Origin: CAYPHA01 sp964410215
GTDB lineage: Bacteria > Calditrichota > Calditrichia > Calditrichales > CAYPHA01
Reading direction: 5' to 3'
Assembly (NCBI GenBank): GCA_964410215.1
Contig: CAYPHA010000014.1
Coordinates: forward strand, 1-64,000
DNA: 64,000 nt
Positions 38,001 through 46,101 of the stretch are shown piece after piece. The notes under the pieces were generated by a model. That model saw only the letters and a program-made list of their open reading frames with translations. It was not told the DNA's origin and made no database searches. A program made the translations under genes and the position numbers. Every line of letters starts with the position of its first letter. The stretch's first letter is position 1.

Positions 38001-38390
38001 GTGTCGGTGATGATGACCGGGATGGGGATCATTGCTGTAGCCGGTATTGTGGTAAAGAATGCGATTATTCTCATCGATTATATCGATGCGGCTCTCGAAT
38101 CGGGCGGGGACAAGATAAATGCCATTGTTCAGGCAGGTGCGACGCGTTTAACACCGGTACTGTTGACAGCCCTGTCGACTATATTGGGCCTGATGCCACT
38201 TGCGATCGGTGTGAACATCAATTTCCTGACGCTTTTCTCCGATCTGGATCCGCAGATCTATTTCGGTGGTGACAGCGTTGCCTTCTGGAATCCGCTGGCC
38301 TGGACGATTATTTTTGGTCTGACCTTTGCGACCTTTCTGACCCTGGTCGTCGTACCGGCCATGTACAAAATCTTTTATATAAAGGACTAA
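35079..38390 (+). CDS. RND-family efflux permease with extra membrane segments
   Basis: This 1103-residue inner-membrane proton-driven pump belongs to the AcrB/MMPL-like hydrophobe-amphiphile efflux family. The N-terminal helix is followed by a porter domain, then NMVVLMAFILVLGIVVDNSIVVVENI, whose Asp is the conserved helix-4 proton-relay residue. A region around residues 490-570 (GKKFKRRGGLLLALAVIF ... LIVIGLLLYMFLK) inserts two additional hydrophobic segments before helix 7, a variant seen in Bacteroidota RND proteins. The second half repeats the fold, ending LTLVVVPAMYKIFYIKD. It is the last gene of the TetR-TolC-adaptor-permease operon. Substrates are unknown. Confidence 0.92.
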   Translation: MREFKLSNLAIDNKTTVYIFTVLITIFGIMQYVTTPKERFPEIVFPYFMITTIHPGTSPTDVENLITRPIEKELKGIDGIKHINSQSLQDVSLIVVEFDVNADETQAYLDVKKAVDDSRVELPNDLYQEPELTQIDVSEIPILFVNLSGDLGLVELKAYADDLKDRLEAFEEISKVEVIGALEREIQINVDLYKMQAAGLTFMNIEQAVTGENITISGGQVEMKGMKRNFRVSGEFKDVSEIGNILLKDGIYLKDIAEVADDFEERASYARMNGQQVISLSVIKRSGENLIIAVDKIKAELEDFEDQASKALKIKITSDSSTQTRNSVSDLFNTIILGFIVVVFVLMFFMGELDAVFVGIAIPMSMIIAFSVLPMVGFTMNMVVLMAFILVLGIVVDNSIVVVENIYRHFTTTKGLSITDATKRAVGEVAVPVFTGTLTTLAPFIPLMFMPGIMGKFISYLPITLIITLSASILVAYFFNPVFAVSFMKYEPDEHAAGHGKLGKKFKRRGGLLLALAVIFYIAGWMLIANLIVIGLLLYMFLKTAMVRAIDYFQTHVLPFLMKEYKHTLNYLLQGKRPYMILGLTVVLLFVAFFLMGVAAPKVVFMPSGDPNYIYSYISMPEGTHVDVTNAVTKEVESRINTVLGENNPDVESVIANVAVNAGSGLFDRTAQEKLGKVTVSFVEYKYRKSDKSTLEYLDEIREAVKGIPGTEIIVDRDIMGPPAGKAINLEISGPDVDKLVALSEKMKVFIDELGIPGIEELKRDMEINKPELALNIDRAKASKLGISTAYIGSTLRTSVYGKEISKFRDGEDEYPIQVRLAEKYRDDVEVLLNQKLTIPGNNGPAKKIPISAVAEADFTTVYGGIRRIDNDRVVTLGSNVLTGYNANEIIGKIKEALPNFPLPDGYTVRFSGEQEMQSEIGNYLVKALFIAVALILIILVAQFNSLGKPLIITVQIIFSFIGVLLGFVVFNIDVSVMMTGMGIIAVAGIVVKNAIILIDYIDAALESGGDKINAIVQAGATRLTPVLLTALSTILGLMPLAIGVNINFLTLFSDLDPQIYFGGDSVAFWNPLAWTIIFGLTFATFLTLVVVPAMYKIFYIKD

Positions 38391-38444
38391 TAAGCCCGTA
38401 TCGTTGGGGATGTATAAAAACAACTTTTACATTACTATTACAAT

Positions 38445-38456
38445 TGGAACGTTCCA
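38445..38456. promoter_or_regulatory. 12-bp perfect palindrome upstream of nitronate monooxygenase-like gene
   Basis: TGGAACGTTCCA is a perfect palindrome 54 bases before the ATG at 38511, in an AT-rich spacer after the RND permease. It could be a regulator site; no regulator gene is adjacent. Confidence 0.35.
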
Positions 38457-38510
38457 TGTTTATTATATTTTAACGTAGTTTACTGTAATAAAAAAACGAT
38501 ACTAATAAAC

Positions 38511-39677
38511 ATGAATAACCAGGGGACGCATCAATTGATTTTTAGTTCCATACCCGGACTCGATATAAATGGGCTGAGAACCCGAAAAGCAATCATTCAG
38601 GGAGGCATGGGAGTCGGTATCTCCATGTCCGGTTTAGCTTCCGCGGTTGCGAATGCCGGAGGAATCGGGGTTATCTCCTCGGTCGGTATCGGACTGCTGG
38701 CGCCCAATTCTGGACGATCCTTCAAAGACAAAAATAAATTTGTACTGAAAAAAGAAATTGCGGAATCGCGCCGCAAAAGCAGTGGTGTGATCGGTCTGAA
38801 TATTATGGTCGCCATATCTGATTATGATGAGCTGATCGAAATCGCCTATGATGAGGACATTGACATTATCTTTCTCGGTGCCGGTTTGCCCCTTAAATTT
38901 CCATCATCCGTTACTGCAGACAGACTTATACATGCCCATACCCGGGTTGGTGTTATTGTTTCATCGGGCAGGGCAGCTAACCTTATTTTTAAAACCTGGC
39001 TGAAGAATTTCAATCATGTTCCTGATTTGGTCGTCGTTGAGGGCCCGAAAGCTGGTGGACACCTCGGATTCAAGAAAGAGCAGATTAGTGATCCGGAATT
39101 TGCCCTCGAAAAACTGATTCCAGAAGTTGTGTCGGTTGTTAAACCGTATGAGGAACACACTGAAAAAAACATCCCGGTCATTGCAGCGGGTGGCGTTTAC
39201 AGCGGTACGGATATTCTGAAATATCTGGAACTGGGCGCACAGGGTGTCCAGATGGGAACACGTTTTGTCGCGACGCATGAATGCGACGCATCCCGGGAAT
39301 TTAAAGAAGCCTACATAAACTGTAAAAAGGAGGACCTGACCATTATCCAGAGTCCTGTAGGTTTGCCGGGAAGAGCGATACGAAACCGCTTCCTGGATGA
39401 AGTGTCAGCGGGTGAGCGAAAACCTTTCAAATGCCCCTGGAAGTGCCTGAAAACATGTAACTTCAGGGAGGCACCTTATTGTATCGCTCAGGCGCTGACC
39501 AATGCTCAGCAGGGGAATGTGGAAGAAGGATATACATTTGCCGGTGCTAATGCCTATCGTGTCAAGAAAATTGTTTCCGTACCGTCGCTTTTCCAGACAC
39601 TCGAAGAAGAATTCATCCGGGCGCAGAAGAAGAGTGGAAAAACCAGAACCATGAAAAAGCGGACCGTCGCCGCCTGA
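38511..39677 (+). CDS. Nitronate monooxygenase / 2-nitropropane dioxygenase-like flavoprotein
   Basis: This 388-residue FMN-binding TIM-barrel protein has the family block IIQGGMGVGISMSGLASAVA and GGIGVIS at the N-terminus. VVEGPKAGGHLGF follows, then the FMN phosphate loop IPVIAAGGVYSGTDI and LGAQGVQMGTRFVAT. The C-terminal part carries a Cys cluster CPWKCLKTCNFREAPYC (spacing C-x3-C-x3-C-x6-C) before GYTFAGANAYRV, which is found in a subset of the family and might bind metal or an iron-sulfur cluster. True nitronate oxidation is not established; relatives include enoyl-ACP reductase FabK. It stands as a single gene. Confidence 0.85.
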   Translation: MNNQGTHQLIFSSIPGLDINGLRTRKAIIQGGMGVGISMSGLASAVANAGGIGVISSVGIGLLAPNSGRSFKDKNKFVLKKEIAESRRKSSGVIGLNIMVAISDYDELIEIAYDEDIDIIFLGAGLPLKFPSSVTADRLIHAHTRVGVIVSSGRAANLIFKTWLKNFNHVPDLVVVEGPKAGGHLGFKKEQISDPEFALEKLIPEVVSVVKPYEEHTEKNIPVIAAGGVYSGTDILKYLELGAQGVQMGTRFVATHECDASREFKEAYINCKKEDLTIIQSPVGLPGRAIRNRFLDEVSAGERKPFKCPWKCLKTCNFREAPYCIAQALTNAQQGNVEEGYTFAGANAYRVKKIVSVPSLFQTLEEEFIRAQKKSGKTRTMKKRTVAA

Positions 39678-39690
39678 CAAGATCTTTTTC

Positions 39691-39709
39691 CTTCCATTCC
39701 TTTTGGAAG
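39691..39709 (+). terminator. Weak hairpin after flavoprotein gene
   Basis: CTTCCA (39691-39696) pairs with TGGAAG (39704-39709) over a 7-base loop, 14 bases after the stop. It is followed by a T-rich but not uninterrupted tract. This is a possible weak intrinsic terminator. Confidence 0.3.
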
Positions 39710-39767
39710 CTTGCTATTTTAATCTTTCCTGTATAATTTCAAAAGTCATTTAACCTGTAATGTAAAT

Positions 39768-40751
39768 ATGCATAATCGCGCACAAAAAATTCGATTAGGA
39801 TTATTTCTTTTTGTCAGTTCCCTGATATTTATCCTGCTGATTGTACTTTTCACATCGCAAAAACTGTTTCAAAAGCAGGATATTTACTACATCGCTTATA
39901 AAAATGTCTCAGTAAGTGGTCTGGAAGTGGGCAGCCCGGTGAAATATCTGGGTATTCGAATTGGTGTAATCGATGACCTGTGGATCGATCCGGATGATGT
40001 CAGCCGTGTTGTCGTTAAGGTGGCGCTCAATCCCGGCACACCGATCAAGCAGGATGCCCGGGCTGATATCGCGACGATTGGCATTACCGGATTAAAGATG
40101 CTGGAAATACGCGGTGGAAGCCAGGAGGCCGGTTTAATTGAGCAGGGCGAATTTATCTCCCCCGGTTCATCCATAACGGAAGAAATTACCGGAAAAGCAG
40201 AAGTGATCGCGGAAAAGATCGAAAAAGTGCTCAACAATCTGCAGATTTTTACGCGACCGGAAAACCTGGAAAAAATTTCGAGGATGGTTGACAGTGTCAC
40301 GGAAACGGTTCACAAAATGGATATGCTCCTCGAAGATAACCGGGCAGCAATACACATGACTGTTGAGAATGCACAACGTATCACCGTCCGCCTCGATACA
40401 GCCGTTGCTACACTGCAGCATACGATGGAAGTCGTAAACCGGATTGTCTGCAGTGATACGGTTACCCAGTTTTTGACCAGTGCCAGAGATATTTCATTGA
40501 AAATGAAAGAAGCGAATATTAAAGCACTGATCGAAGAACTGGGAGCGGTGGTCAAAAAAACGAACACAATACTCGTCCAGATGGATAAAGACCTGAACCG
40601 GGGAAGCCTCGATTTTAGGACCAGTATGGAAGATCTGAGAATCACTGTCGACAACTTGGAAGAAGTCTCCCGGCTTCTGCGCCACGATCCGTCGCTTCTG
40701 ATTAGAGGACGAAATATAGAAGGACTGCCCGATGAAAAACTGGAAGAATAG
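39768..40751 (+). CDS. MlaD-like MCE-domain lipid-transport protein
   Basis: This 327-residue protein has one N-terminal membrane anchor (about residues 12-30, LFLFVSSLIFILLIVLF) and an MCE domain at about 38-115 (VSGLEVGSPVKYLGIRIGVI ... ITGLKMLEI). A long helical periplasmic C-terminal region (about 140-310) follows. MCE proteins form hexameric rings that ferry phospholipid between membranes. It is first in a four-gene set with an auxiliary lipoprotein, a permease and an ATPase. The ending EGLPDEKLEE overlaps the next gene by 20 bases. Confidence 0.88.
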   Translation: MHNRAQKIRLGLFLFVSSLIFILLIVLFTSQKLFQKQDIYYIAYKNVSVSGLEVGSPVKYLGIRIGVIDDLWIDPDDVSRVVVKVALNPGTPIKQDARADIATIGITGLKMLEIRGGSQEAGLIEQGEFISPGSSITEEITGKAEVIAEKIEKVLNNLQIFTRPENLEKISRMVDSVTETVHKMDMLLEDNRAAIHMTVENAQRITVRLDTAVATLQHTMEVVNRIVCSDTVTQFLTSARDISLKMKEANIKALIEELGAVVKKTNTILVQMDKDLNRGSLDFRTSMEDLRITVDNLEEVSRLLRHDPSLLIRGRNIEGLPDEKLEE

Positions 40752-41391
40752 TATGAGATACGGAACACTTGCTGTCCTCCTGATGCTGATCGCCATCATG
40801 GCATGCGGCAGAAAATCCATGGTGCGAAAATACTATCTGATCGAAATGCCTGCGCTGGCGGATTCCGCACGCTGGTATAAGGAACCACCGGGCACTGCAA
40901 CCTGTGAAATTCGTGAGGTAGAGGTCAACCCCGTTTTCGCCGGCAATGATATTGCCCTGCGCCGGCAATCTCATGAAGTGACATATTACCGATACCACCA
41001 GTGGGCCGTGAAACCTGCGGAACTGGTATCTACCATTCTGGTGAATTATCTGGAAAATCAGGGCCTGTTTGACAAAATACAATCGCGGTTCTGGGGAGAA
41101 ACACCGGACTATTCGTTACAAACGCATATAAAACATTTAGAGTTGATTGAAGAAAAAAAACAGCTGGCGGCACATCTCCATATCGAATTTATCTTGTTTA
41201 AGAATGGCAGCGGACAGCAGGTGGTATCTCATCAGGCCGATCGTTATGTGCCACTCAAAAAACGAAATATCAATCTTTTTGCCGCGGAAATCAGTTCCAT
41301 TCTGATGCAGGAAGTACGAACCCTGTCCGAACGTATTGCTGAAAAAATGATGGCTGACCAGGTTGCCGGAAATGCATCAGGAAAACAATGA
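40732..41391 (+). CDS. ABC-type transport auxiliary lipoprotein (PqiC/LptE-like fold family)
   Basis: This 219-residue outer-membrane lipoprotein has a signal with lipobox MACG (Cys near 24). The conserved block KYYLIEMPA opens the ABC-type transport auxiliary domain, which continues with WAVKPAELVSTILVNYLENQ and IKHLELIEEKKQLAAHLHIEF. Such proteins partner MCE systems (PqiABC, MlaFEDB-like). The start at 40732 has AAGGA 6 bases upstream; a second possible start at 40753 has GGAAG and a shorter signal. It lies between the MCE protein and the permease, supporting one complex. Confidence 0.8.
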   Translation: MKNWKNSMRYGTLAVLLMLIAIMACGRKSMVRKYYLIEMPALADSARWYKEPPGTATCEIREVEVNPVFAGNDIALRRQSHEVTYYRYHQWAVKPAELVSTILVNYLENQGLFDKIQSRFWGETPDYSLQTHIKHLELIEEKKQLAAHLHIEFILFKNGSGQQVVSHQADRYVPLKKRNINLFAAEISSILMQEVRTLSERIAEKMMADQVAGNASGKQ

Positions 41392-41415
41392 GTGTCTGCC
41401 ACTCCTTGACAAACC

Positions 41416-42534
41416 ATGATGAAAAGTAAATCCGAAAATCCCCGTTTTACCTATACACTGTCCGATGATATACTGATGTTGCAGGGAACCTTTGTCCTGG
41501 ATATTGTTGACAAAACATTGCCAGGGTTGTTAAAAAAACTGGATGGCTTCTCCGGAGCGTCCCTGACCATCCGGCTTGAAGATCTGACTCAGATTGACAG
41601 CGCGGGTGTGCTTGCATTGGCTCATATCAAAGGTGTATTGGCTGACAAAAGCGTTGCTGTAAAAACCGAGGGCGGTTCGGAAAAGATCCAAAAAAATATC
41701 CGGCTGTTCGCTTTGGTTTCTGATGATGACACGGCTTCTCTGCGGCAACCCGGGATCTTCGAACGGATCGGTGGATGGGCCTACGAATGGTTTACCCGCA
41801 TTTTGCCGGATTTTATTTATTTCGCTGCGGATCTTTTTTTCTGGACGGTAATCGACCTCTTCAGCCGGAAACAGCACCGAAAAGGCGAGGTTGTTAACCA
41901 GGCCGTCCTCATCGGCGTGAATGCCGTCCCCGTCGTATCCATTATGACGTTCCTGATTGGTGCCGTGCTTGCTTTGCAATCCGCTTACCAGTTACGCAGT
42001 TTCGGTGCCAATGTTTTTATTGTCGATCTCACAGTTATTGCTATGATGCGCGAAATGGGACCGCTGATAACGGCAATCCTGGTAGCGGGCCGCAGCGGTT
42101 CGGCCATCGCCTCCGAGGTGGCCACCATGAGGATTACAGAAGAACTCGATGCGCTGAAGACCATGGGACTCAATCCGGTGCGCTTCGTGATGGTGCCCAA
42201 GATGCAGGCTGGCGTCTGGACTATTCCCTTTCTGACAATTATAGCTGACGTGATGGGAATTGCCGGCGGAATGCTGATTGCCTATATGTTACTGGATATC
42301 ACACCTGTGGTATTCTTCAACAGGATGGGGGAATCCCTTTTTAACCGGGACATCATTACGGGTATCATTAAAAGTATCGTTTTTGTCGTAATCATTGTGT
42401 TAATCGGCTGTTACTCCGGATCACGGGCTGAACGGGGTGCCACCGACGTCGGGCGCGTAACGACGGCTGCCGTGGTCGTTTCTATTTCCCTGGTGATCCT
42501 GGCGGACAGCATACTGGGTTTATTATTCTATTAG
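41416..42534 (+). CDS. MlaE-type permease with N-terminal STAS domain
   Basis: This 372-residue inner-membrane subunit moves phospholipid for the MCE complex. Residues about 10-110 form a STAS domain (LTIRLEDLTQIDSAGVLAL); in E. coli the STAS subunit MlaB is a separate protein, so here the two are fused. The permease part follows with GVNAVPVVSIMTFLIGAVLA, REMGPLITAILVAGRSGSAIA, the MlaE signature, and MGLNPVRFVMVPK, ending in hydrophobic helices. Together with the next gene's ATPase it makes an Mla-like importer or exporter; direction cannot be read. Confidence 0.88.
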   Translation: MMKSKSENPRFTYTLSDDILMLQGTFVLDIVDKTLPGLLKKLDGFSGASLTIRLEDLTQIDSAGVLALAHIKGVLADKSVAVKTEGGSEKIQKNIRLFALVSDDDTASLRQPGIFERIGGWAYEWFTRILPDFIYFAADLFFWTVIDLFSRKQHRKGEVVNQAVLIGVNAVPVVSIMTFLIGAVLALQSAYQLRSFGANVFIVDLTVIAMMREMGPLITAILVAGRSGSAIASEVATMRITEELDALKTMGLNPVRFVMVPKMQAGVWTIPFLTIIADVMGIAGGMLIAYMLLDITPVVFFNRMGESLFNRDIITGIIKSIVFVVIIVLIGCYSGSRAERGATDVGRVTTAAVVVSISLVILADSILGLLFY

Positions 42535-42575
42535 GCGTTAAAAAATGTATGATATAAATAACTGTGGAAATGCTC

Positions 42576-43313
42576 ATGTCTCTTGAGCCCGTAATTGAAA
42601 TAGAAAACCTGAATGCCCGTTTCGGAGACCGGCAGGTACTATCGGGTATATCTCTAAAAATATACCGCCATCAGGTTACGGTTATCCTGGGAGGCAGTGG
42701 CAGTGGTAAAACAACGCTGTTAAAACATATCATCGGCCTGTATCCGGTGCAGAAAGGACACCTCAGCCTATTTGGTATAAGTTGGAATGGGTTGGATCAG
42801 GCGGAGCAGAAAAAATTGTACATGAAAATGGGTGTGTTTTATCAGAATGGCGCCCTGATTAATTCCATGACTGTTGGTGAAAATATAGCATTACCGCTCC
42901 GGCAGCACAGTGACCTGCCGGAGGCTCTGATTGAAAAACTGGTGCAATTGAAACTGAGTCTGGTCCATATCGGCCATGCTGTTAATCTGTATCCGTCGCA
43001 ACTCAGCGGGGGGATGTTGAAACGTGCCGCGCTGGCCCGGGCTATTGCCATGGATCCGCAGCTGCTGTTTTGTGATGAACCGGGTGCCGGACTCGATCCG
43101 GTTTCATTGACCGCGCTGGATGATCTTATTCAGAACCTGAAGGAGCAGCTGGGTATGACCGTCGTTCTCGTGACACATGAAGTGTCAAGCATCCGGCGGC
43201 TTGCTGACCGTATCATCTTCCTGGAAGACGGCGGTGTACTTTTTGAAGGCCCGCTCTCCAAAGCCCTCAAGGCCGATATCCCCTCCATTAATAACTTCTT
43301 CTCCACTCCATGA
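42576..43313 (+). CDS. MlaF-like ABC ATPase
   Basis: This roughly 245-residue ATPase energises the MlaE permease. Walker A is GGSGSGKTT, the signature is LSGGMLKRAALARA, Walker B is LLFCDEPGAGLD, and the switch His lies in VTHEVSS. Start codons GTG 42564, ATG 42570 and ATG 42576 are all in frame; 42576 has a GGA element about 7 bases upstream and gives the usual length. It is the last gene of the MCE operon and convergent with the YgiQ-like gene. Confidence 0.9.
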   Translation: MSLEPVIEIENLNARFGDRQVLSGISLKIYRHQVTVILGGSGSGKTTLLKHIIGLYPVQKGHLSLFGISWNGLDQAEQKKLYMKMGVFYQNGALINSMTVGENIALPLRQHSDLPEALIEKLVQLKLSLVHIGHAVNLYPSQLSGGMLKRAALARAIAMDPQLLFCDEPGAGLDPVSLTALDDLIQNLKEQLGMTVVLVTHEVSSIRRLADRIIFLEDGGVLFEGPLSKALKADIPSINNFFSTP

Positions 43314-43330
43314 ACCATAGTTTGTACTTT

Positions 43331-45190
43331 TTATTTTTTATTTTGTAATGAGCCGGCACCCAGCAATCGGCGCAGTAAATCCGGCCGCTGTATCCGGTCC
43401 AGCGTTCGCCGTATCCAGGCACGCTGTTCTTTTTTATACCAGAAGAAAAAACGATGCTGATCCTGCTTTTCATCGCGCGTTCGCGCTGTATAGACGGGCT
43501 TCAGGGTGTAAGGGTGGTAACCGGAATAATAGATGACGGTTGCGACTGTCATAGGCGTCGGTGTAAAATCCTGCACCTGTTCCAGCCTGAATCCAAGGTC
43601 TTTTGTTTCACATGCCAGGTTGGCCATGCTCTCAACGGTCGAGCCGGGATGACTGGATATGAAATAGGGTATAATCTGCTGTTTACGTCCGATTTTTCGG
43701 GATATATTCTCAAATCTCCTTTTAAAATCATAGAAATACGTGAAAGATGGTTTACGCATTACTTTTAATACATCATCGGAGGTATGCTCGGGGGCTACTT
43801 TCAGCCGGCCGGAAACATGGTGCGTGACCAGTTGCTCGATGTACCGGTTATGACTGGGATCTTCCGCCGTGTTATTGGGTCTGCGTACCAGCAGATCATA
43901 GCGGATCCCGCTGGTCACGAACGCTTTTTTTACGTTGGGATGACCGGATACCGCTTTATAGATAGCGATCATCGCTTCGTGGCTCGTGTCCAGATTGTGA
44001 CAGATACTGGGATGAATGCAGGATGGGCTCACACAACGGGCGCAAATCGCAGGATCCTTACCTTTCATTTTATACATATTGGCCGACGGGCCGCCCAGGT
44101 CGCTGATGTATCCCTTAAAATCAGGCATGCTGGTAATGGCTTCCACCTCTTTCATGATGGATTCCTTCGAGCGGCTGGCGATCATTTTCCCCTGATGAGC
44201 GGAGATCGTACAGAAACTGCAGCCGCCGAAACACCCGCGATGCATATTCACCGAATGCCGTATCATTTCATAAGCCGGTATGACGCCCCGTTTCTTATAA
44301 CGTGGATGGGGCATACGGGTGTAGGGCAGGTCAAATGACGCATCGATCTCGGCTTCCGACATGGTCTGGAAAGGTGGATTGATGATGACGTTGAGGTTTT
44401 TGTAACGCTGAACCAGGCGGTATGCGAATTGTTTATTAGATTCGCGTTCAACGTGTTTGAAGTTAGCGGCAAATGAACGTTTATCGCCGAGACAGTTTTC
44501 ATGGGAATGCAGTTCCTGGGTTTCCCATCGTTTATTTTTGGGCAAACCTGTTTCAACCGGCCGTGTAATGGCTGTTTGCGGAATTGTATCCAGCGTGTCA
44601 AGCGGAACACCCCGGTCAAGAAGACGGAGAACCTCCCGAAGTGGTTTTTCTCCCATACCATAAACAAGAAGATCGGCACCGCTTTCAATGAGGATGGACG
44701 GTTTAAGTTTATCGGACCAGTAGTCATAATGGGTAACCCGTCGCAGGGAGGCTTCAATACCCCCGATGATCACAGGCGTGTCGGGATAAAGGTCCTTGAG
44801 GATACGCGAATAGACGACGGTTGCATAGTCGGGACGGAAACCGGCCTGGCCTCCGGGTGTATAGGCATCGTTGGAACGTTTTCGTCTGCCGGCGGTGTAG
44901 TGGTTGACCATGGAATCCATACATCCGGCGCTGATACCGAAAAAGAGCCGTGGTTTGCCGAGTTTTCTGAAATCACGGAGGTCATCCTGCCAGTTGGGTT
45001 GCGGGACGATGGCGACGCGCAGCCCCTCGCTCTCTATGATGCGGCCGATCACGGCGGTACCGAATGCGGGATGGTCCACATAGGCATCGCCGGAGATGAG
45101 AATTACATCCAGTTCATCCCATCCACGCTTTTCAAGTTCCTGCTTCGAAGTGGGAAGCCAATCCGTTACAGGTCGGTGATCCGTATTCAT
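43331..45190 (-). CDS. YgiQ-family radical SAM protein
   Basis: This minus-strand protein of about 619 residues starts at MNTDHRPVTDWLPTS, the usual YgiQ N-terminus; an upstream in-frame extension of 23 codons lacks family features. A cobalamin-binding-like N-terminal half (DVILISGDAYVDHPAFG) precedes the radical SAM domain with cluster motif CFGGCSFC, preceded by RHSVNMHRG. A downstream CARCVSPSCIHPSIC cysteine set is also typical, and the C-terminus contains DFTPTPMTVATVIYYSG. The YgiQ function remains unassigned in the literature I know. It is divergent from the second TetR gene. Confidence 0.9.
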   Translation of the reverse strand: MNTDHRPVTDWLPTSKQELEKRGWDELDVILISGDAYVDHPAFGTAVIGRIIESEGLRVAIVPQPNWQDDLRDFRKLGKPRLFFGISAGCMDSMVNHYTAGRRKRSNDAYTPGGQAGFRPDYATVVYSRILKDLYPDTPVIIGGIEASLRRVTHYDYWSDKLKPSILIESGADLLVYGMGEKPLREVLRLLDRGVPLDTLDTIPQTAITRPVETGLPKNKRWETQELHSHENCLGDKRSFAANFKHVERESNKQFAYRLVQRYKNLNVIINPPFQTMSEAEIDASFDLPYTRMPHPRYKKRGVIPAYEMIRHSVNMHRGCFGGCSFCTISAHQGKMIASRSKESIMKEVEAITSMPDFKGYISDLGGPSANMYKMKGKDPAICARCVSPSCIHPSICHNLDTSHEAMIAIYKAVSGHPNVKKAFVTSGIRYDLLVRRPNNTAEDPSHNRYIEQLVTHHVSGRLKVAPEHTSDDVLKVMRKPSFTYFYDFKRRFENISRKIGRKQQIIPYFISSHPGSTVESMANLACETKDLGFRLEQVQDFTPTPMTVATVIYYSGYHPYTLKPVYTARTRDEKQDQHRFFFWYKKEQRAWIRRTLDRIQRPDLLRRLLGAGSLQNKK

Positions 45191-45301
45191 ATATCGTCTG
45201 TTCCTGTTCAGGTAATAATTTTTATTGAAATCATCTAACGCAGAATCGCAAAATAACAATCCTCACATGCCCGCATATTAAACAGGAAAAGGTATCCGGT
45301 C

Positions 45302-45335
45302 AACCGGAAACACAATTGTGATTCAAAAACCGGTT
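45302..45335. promoter_or_regulatory. Nested inverted repeat in the YgiQ/TetR divergent spacer
   Basis: AACCGG (45302-45307) and CCGGTT (45330-45335) flank a perfect 10-bp palindrome CACAATTGTG (45311-45320). It lies about 112 bases upstream of YgiQ and 142 upstream of TetR, so it could be a control site for either. No binding protein is known. Confidence 0.35.
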
Positions 45336-45406
45336 TAGGATCGGAAGTACAAAAAAATTGTAAAAAGATTTGAAACAATTTTGGAAAAGATCTGTATATT
45401 GTCTAT

Positions 45407-45424
45407 ATACCGAACGGTAGGTAT
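45407..45424. promoter_or_regulatory. Candidate TetR operator (18-bp near-palindrome)
   Basis: ATACCGAACGGTAGGTAT pairs at 7 of 9 symmetric positions and has the ATACC...GGTAT arms common in TetR/AcrR operators. It sits just after a TATATT sequence (45395-45400) that could be a -10 box, and 52 bases before the TetR start codon. This arrangement fits autorepression of the TetR-pump operon. Confidence 0.6.
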
Positions 45425-45476
45425 GCGAGATTATCTCAAAAAAAGCGGTTACGAATTTATGGAAAAGGAAACCATC

Positions 45477-46082
45477 ATGCATAACACAGACAGCCGTGCC
45501 GAAAAAGCTGAGGATACACGTAATCGAATCTTCACTGTCGCTGCCCGGTTGATGGCCCATAAAGGCTATTTTGCGGTTTCCATGCGTGAAATATCCGAGC
45601 AGTCCGGGGTAACGAAACCGACCATCTATTATCATTTTCAAAGTAAAGAAGAACTGTACAGGCAACTGCTCGATACCGCCATTCATCATGGTGATGTCCT
45701 GATAAATGATATAATAACCAGGGAAAGCTCTGTGCAGCAAAAATTGGCGGATATGCTGAAAGTCCGCTTTCGTTTCAGTCTGGAATATCCGGACCTGGCC
45801 CGGTTTTTTGTTCACCTTTTTACGCACCTGGAAGACAACCCGTTAAGCGAAAAACTGTTGAAAGAAGCGGATGTCCGTCGCAAAATGCTTAAAGATCTGA
45901 TTCGTAATGGAATTAAGAGCGGGGAATTCGGAATGAGCCTGAAACCGGAGATCGCGGTGGAGATCTTTCTGGGGACTGCTGCACACTTTATATCACAACA
46001 GCTTGCCGGCAGAAAAATAGTCTTGACGGATAAACTGGCTGAGGAAATTGTGGAAGTGCTTTTTAAAGGATTGAATGAATAA
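45477..46082 (+). CDS. TetR-family repressor (second RND module)
   Basis: ATG 45477 is chosen because AAGGA lies 7 bases upstream and the protein then begins MHNTDSRAEK; longer in-frame starts would run through the operator. The product is about 201 residues. The helix-turn-helix is at about 12-58 (AVSMREISEQSGVTKPTIYYHFQSKEELY is the recognisable region, with recognition helix TKPTIYYHF). The C-terminal domain is helical. The gene is followed after 19 bases by a TolC-like gene and then an adaptor and RND permease, mirroring the module at 31889-38390. Confidence 0.88.
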   Translation: MHNTDSRAEKAEDTRNRIFTVAARLMAHKGYFAVSMREISEQSGVTKPTIYYHFQSKEELYRQLLDTAIHHGDVLINDIITRESSVQQKLADMLKVRFRFSLEYPDLARFFVHLFTHLEDNPLSEKLLKEADVRRKMLKDLIRNGIKSGEFGMSLKPEIAVEIFLGTAAHFISQQLAGRKIVLTDKLAEEIVEVLFKGLNE

Positions 46083-46101
46083 GGATTCCTGACAGGAGTA
46101 T

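Noticed and set aside
43331..45190. YgiQ-like protein as a sulfatase maturase
   Set aside because: Full-length features are of the YgiQ family, not anSME.
44501..45238. Open frame of 245 codons on the plus strand opposite the YgiQ-like gene
   Set aside because: It is antisense to a well-conserved radical SAM gene, has no recognisable domain and lacks a ribosome-binding site.
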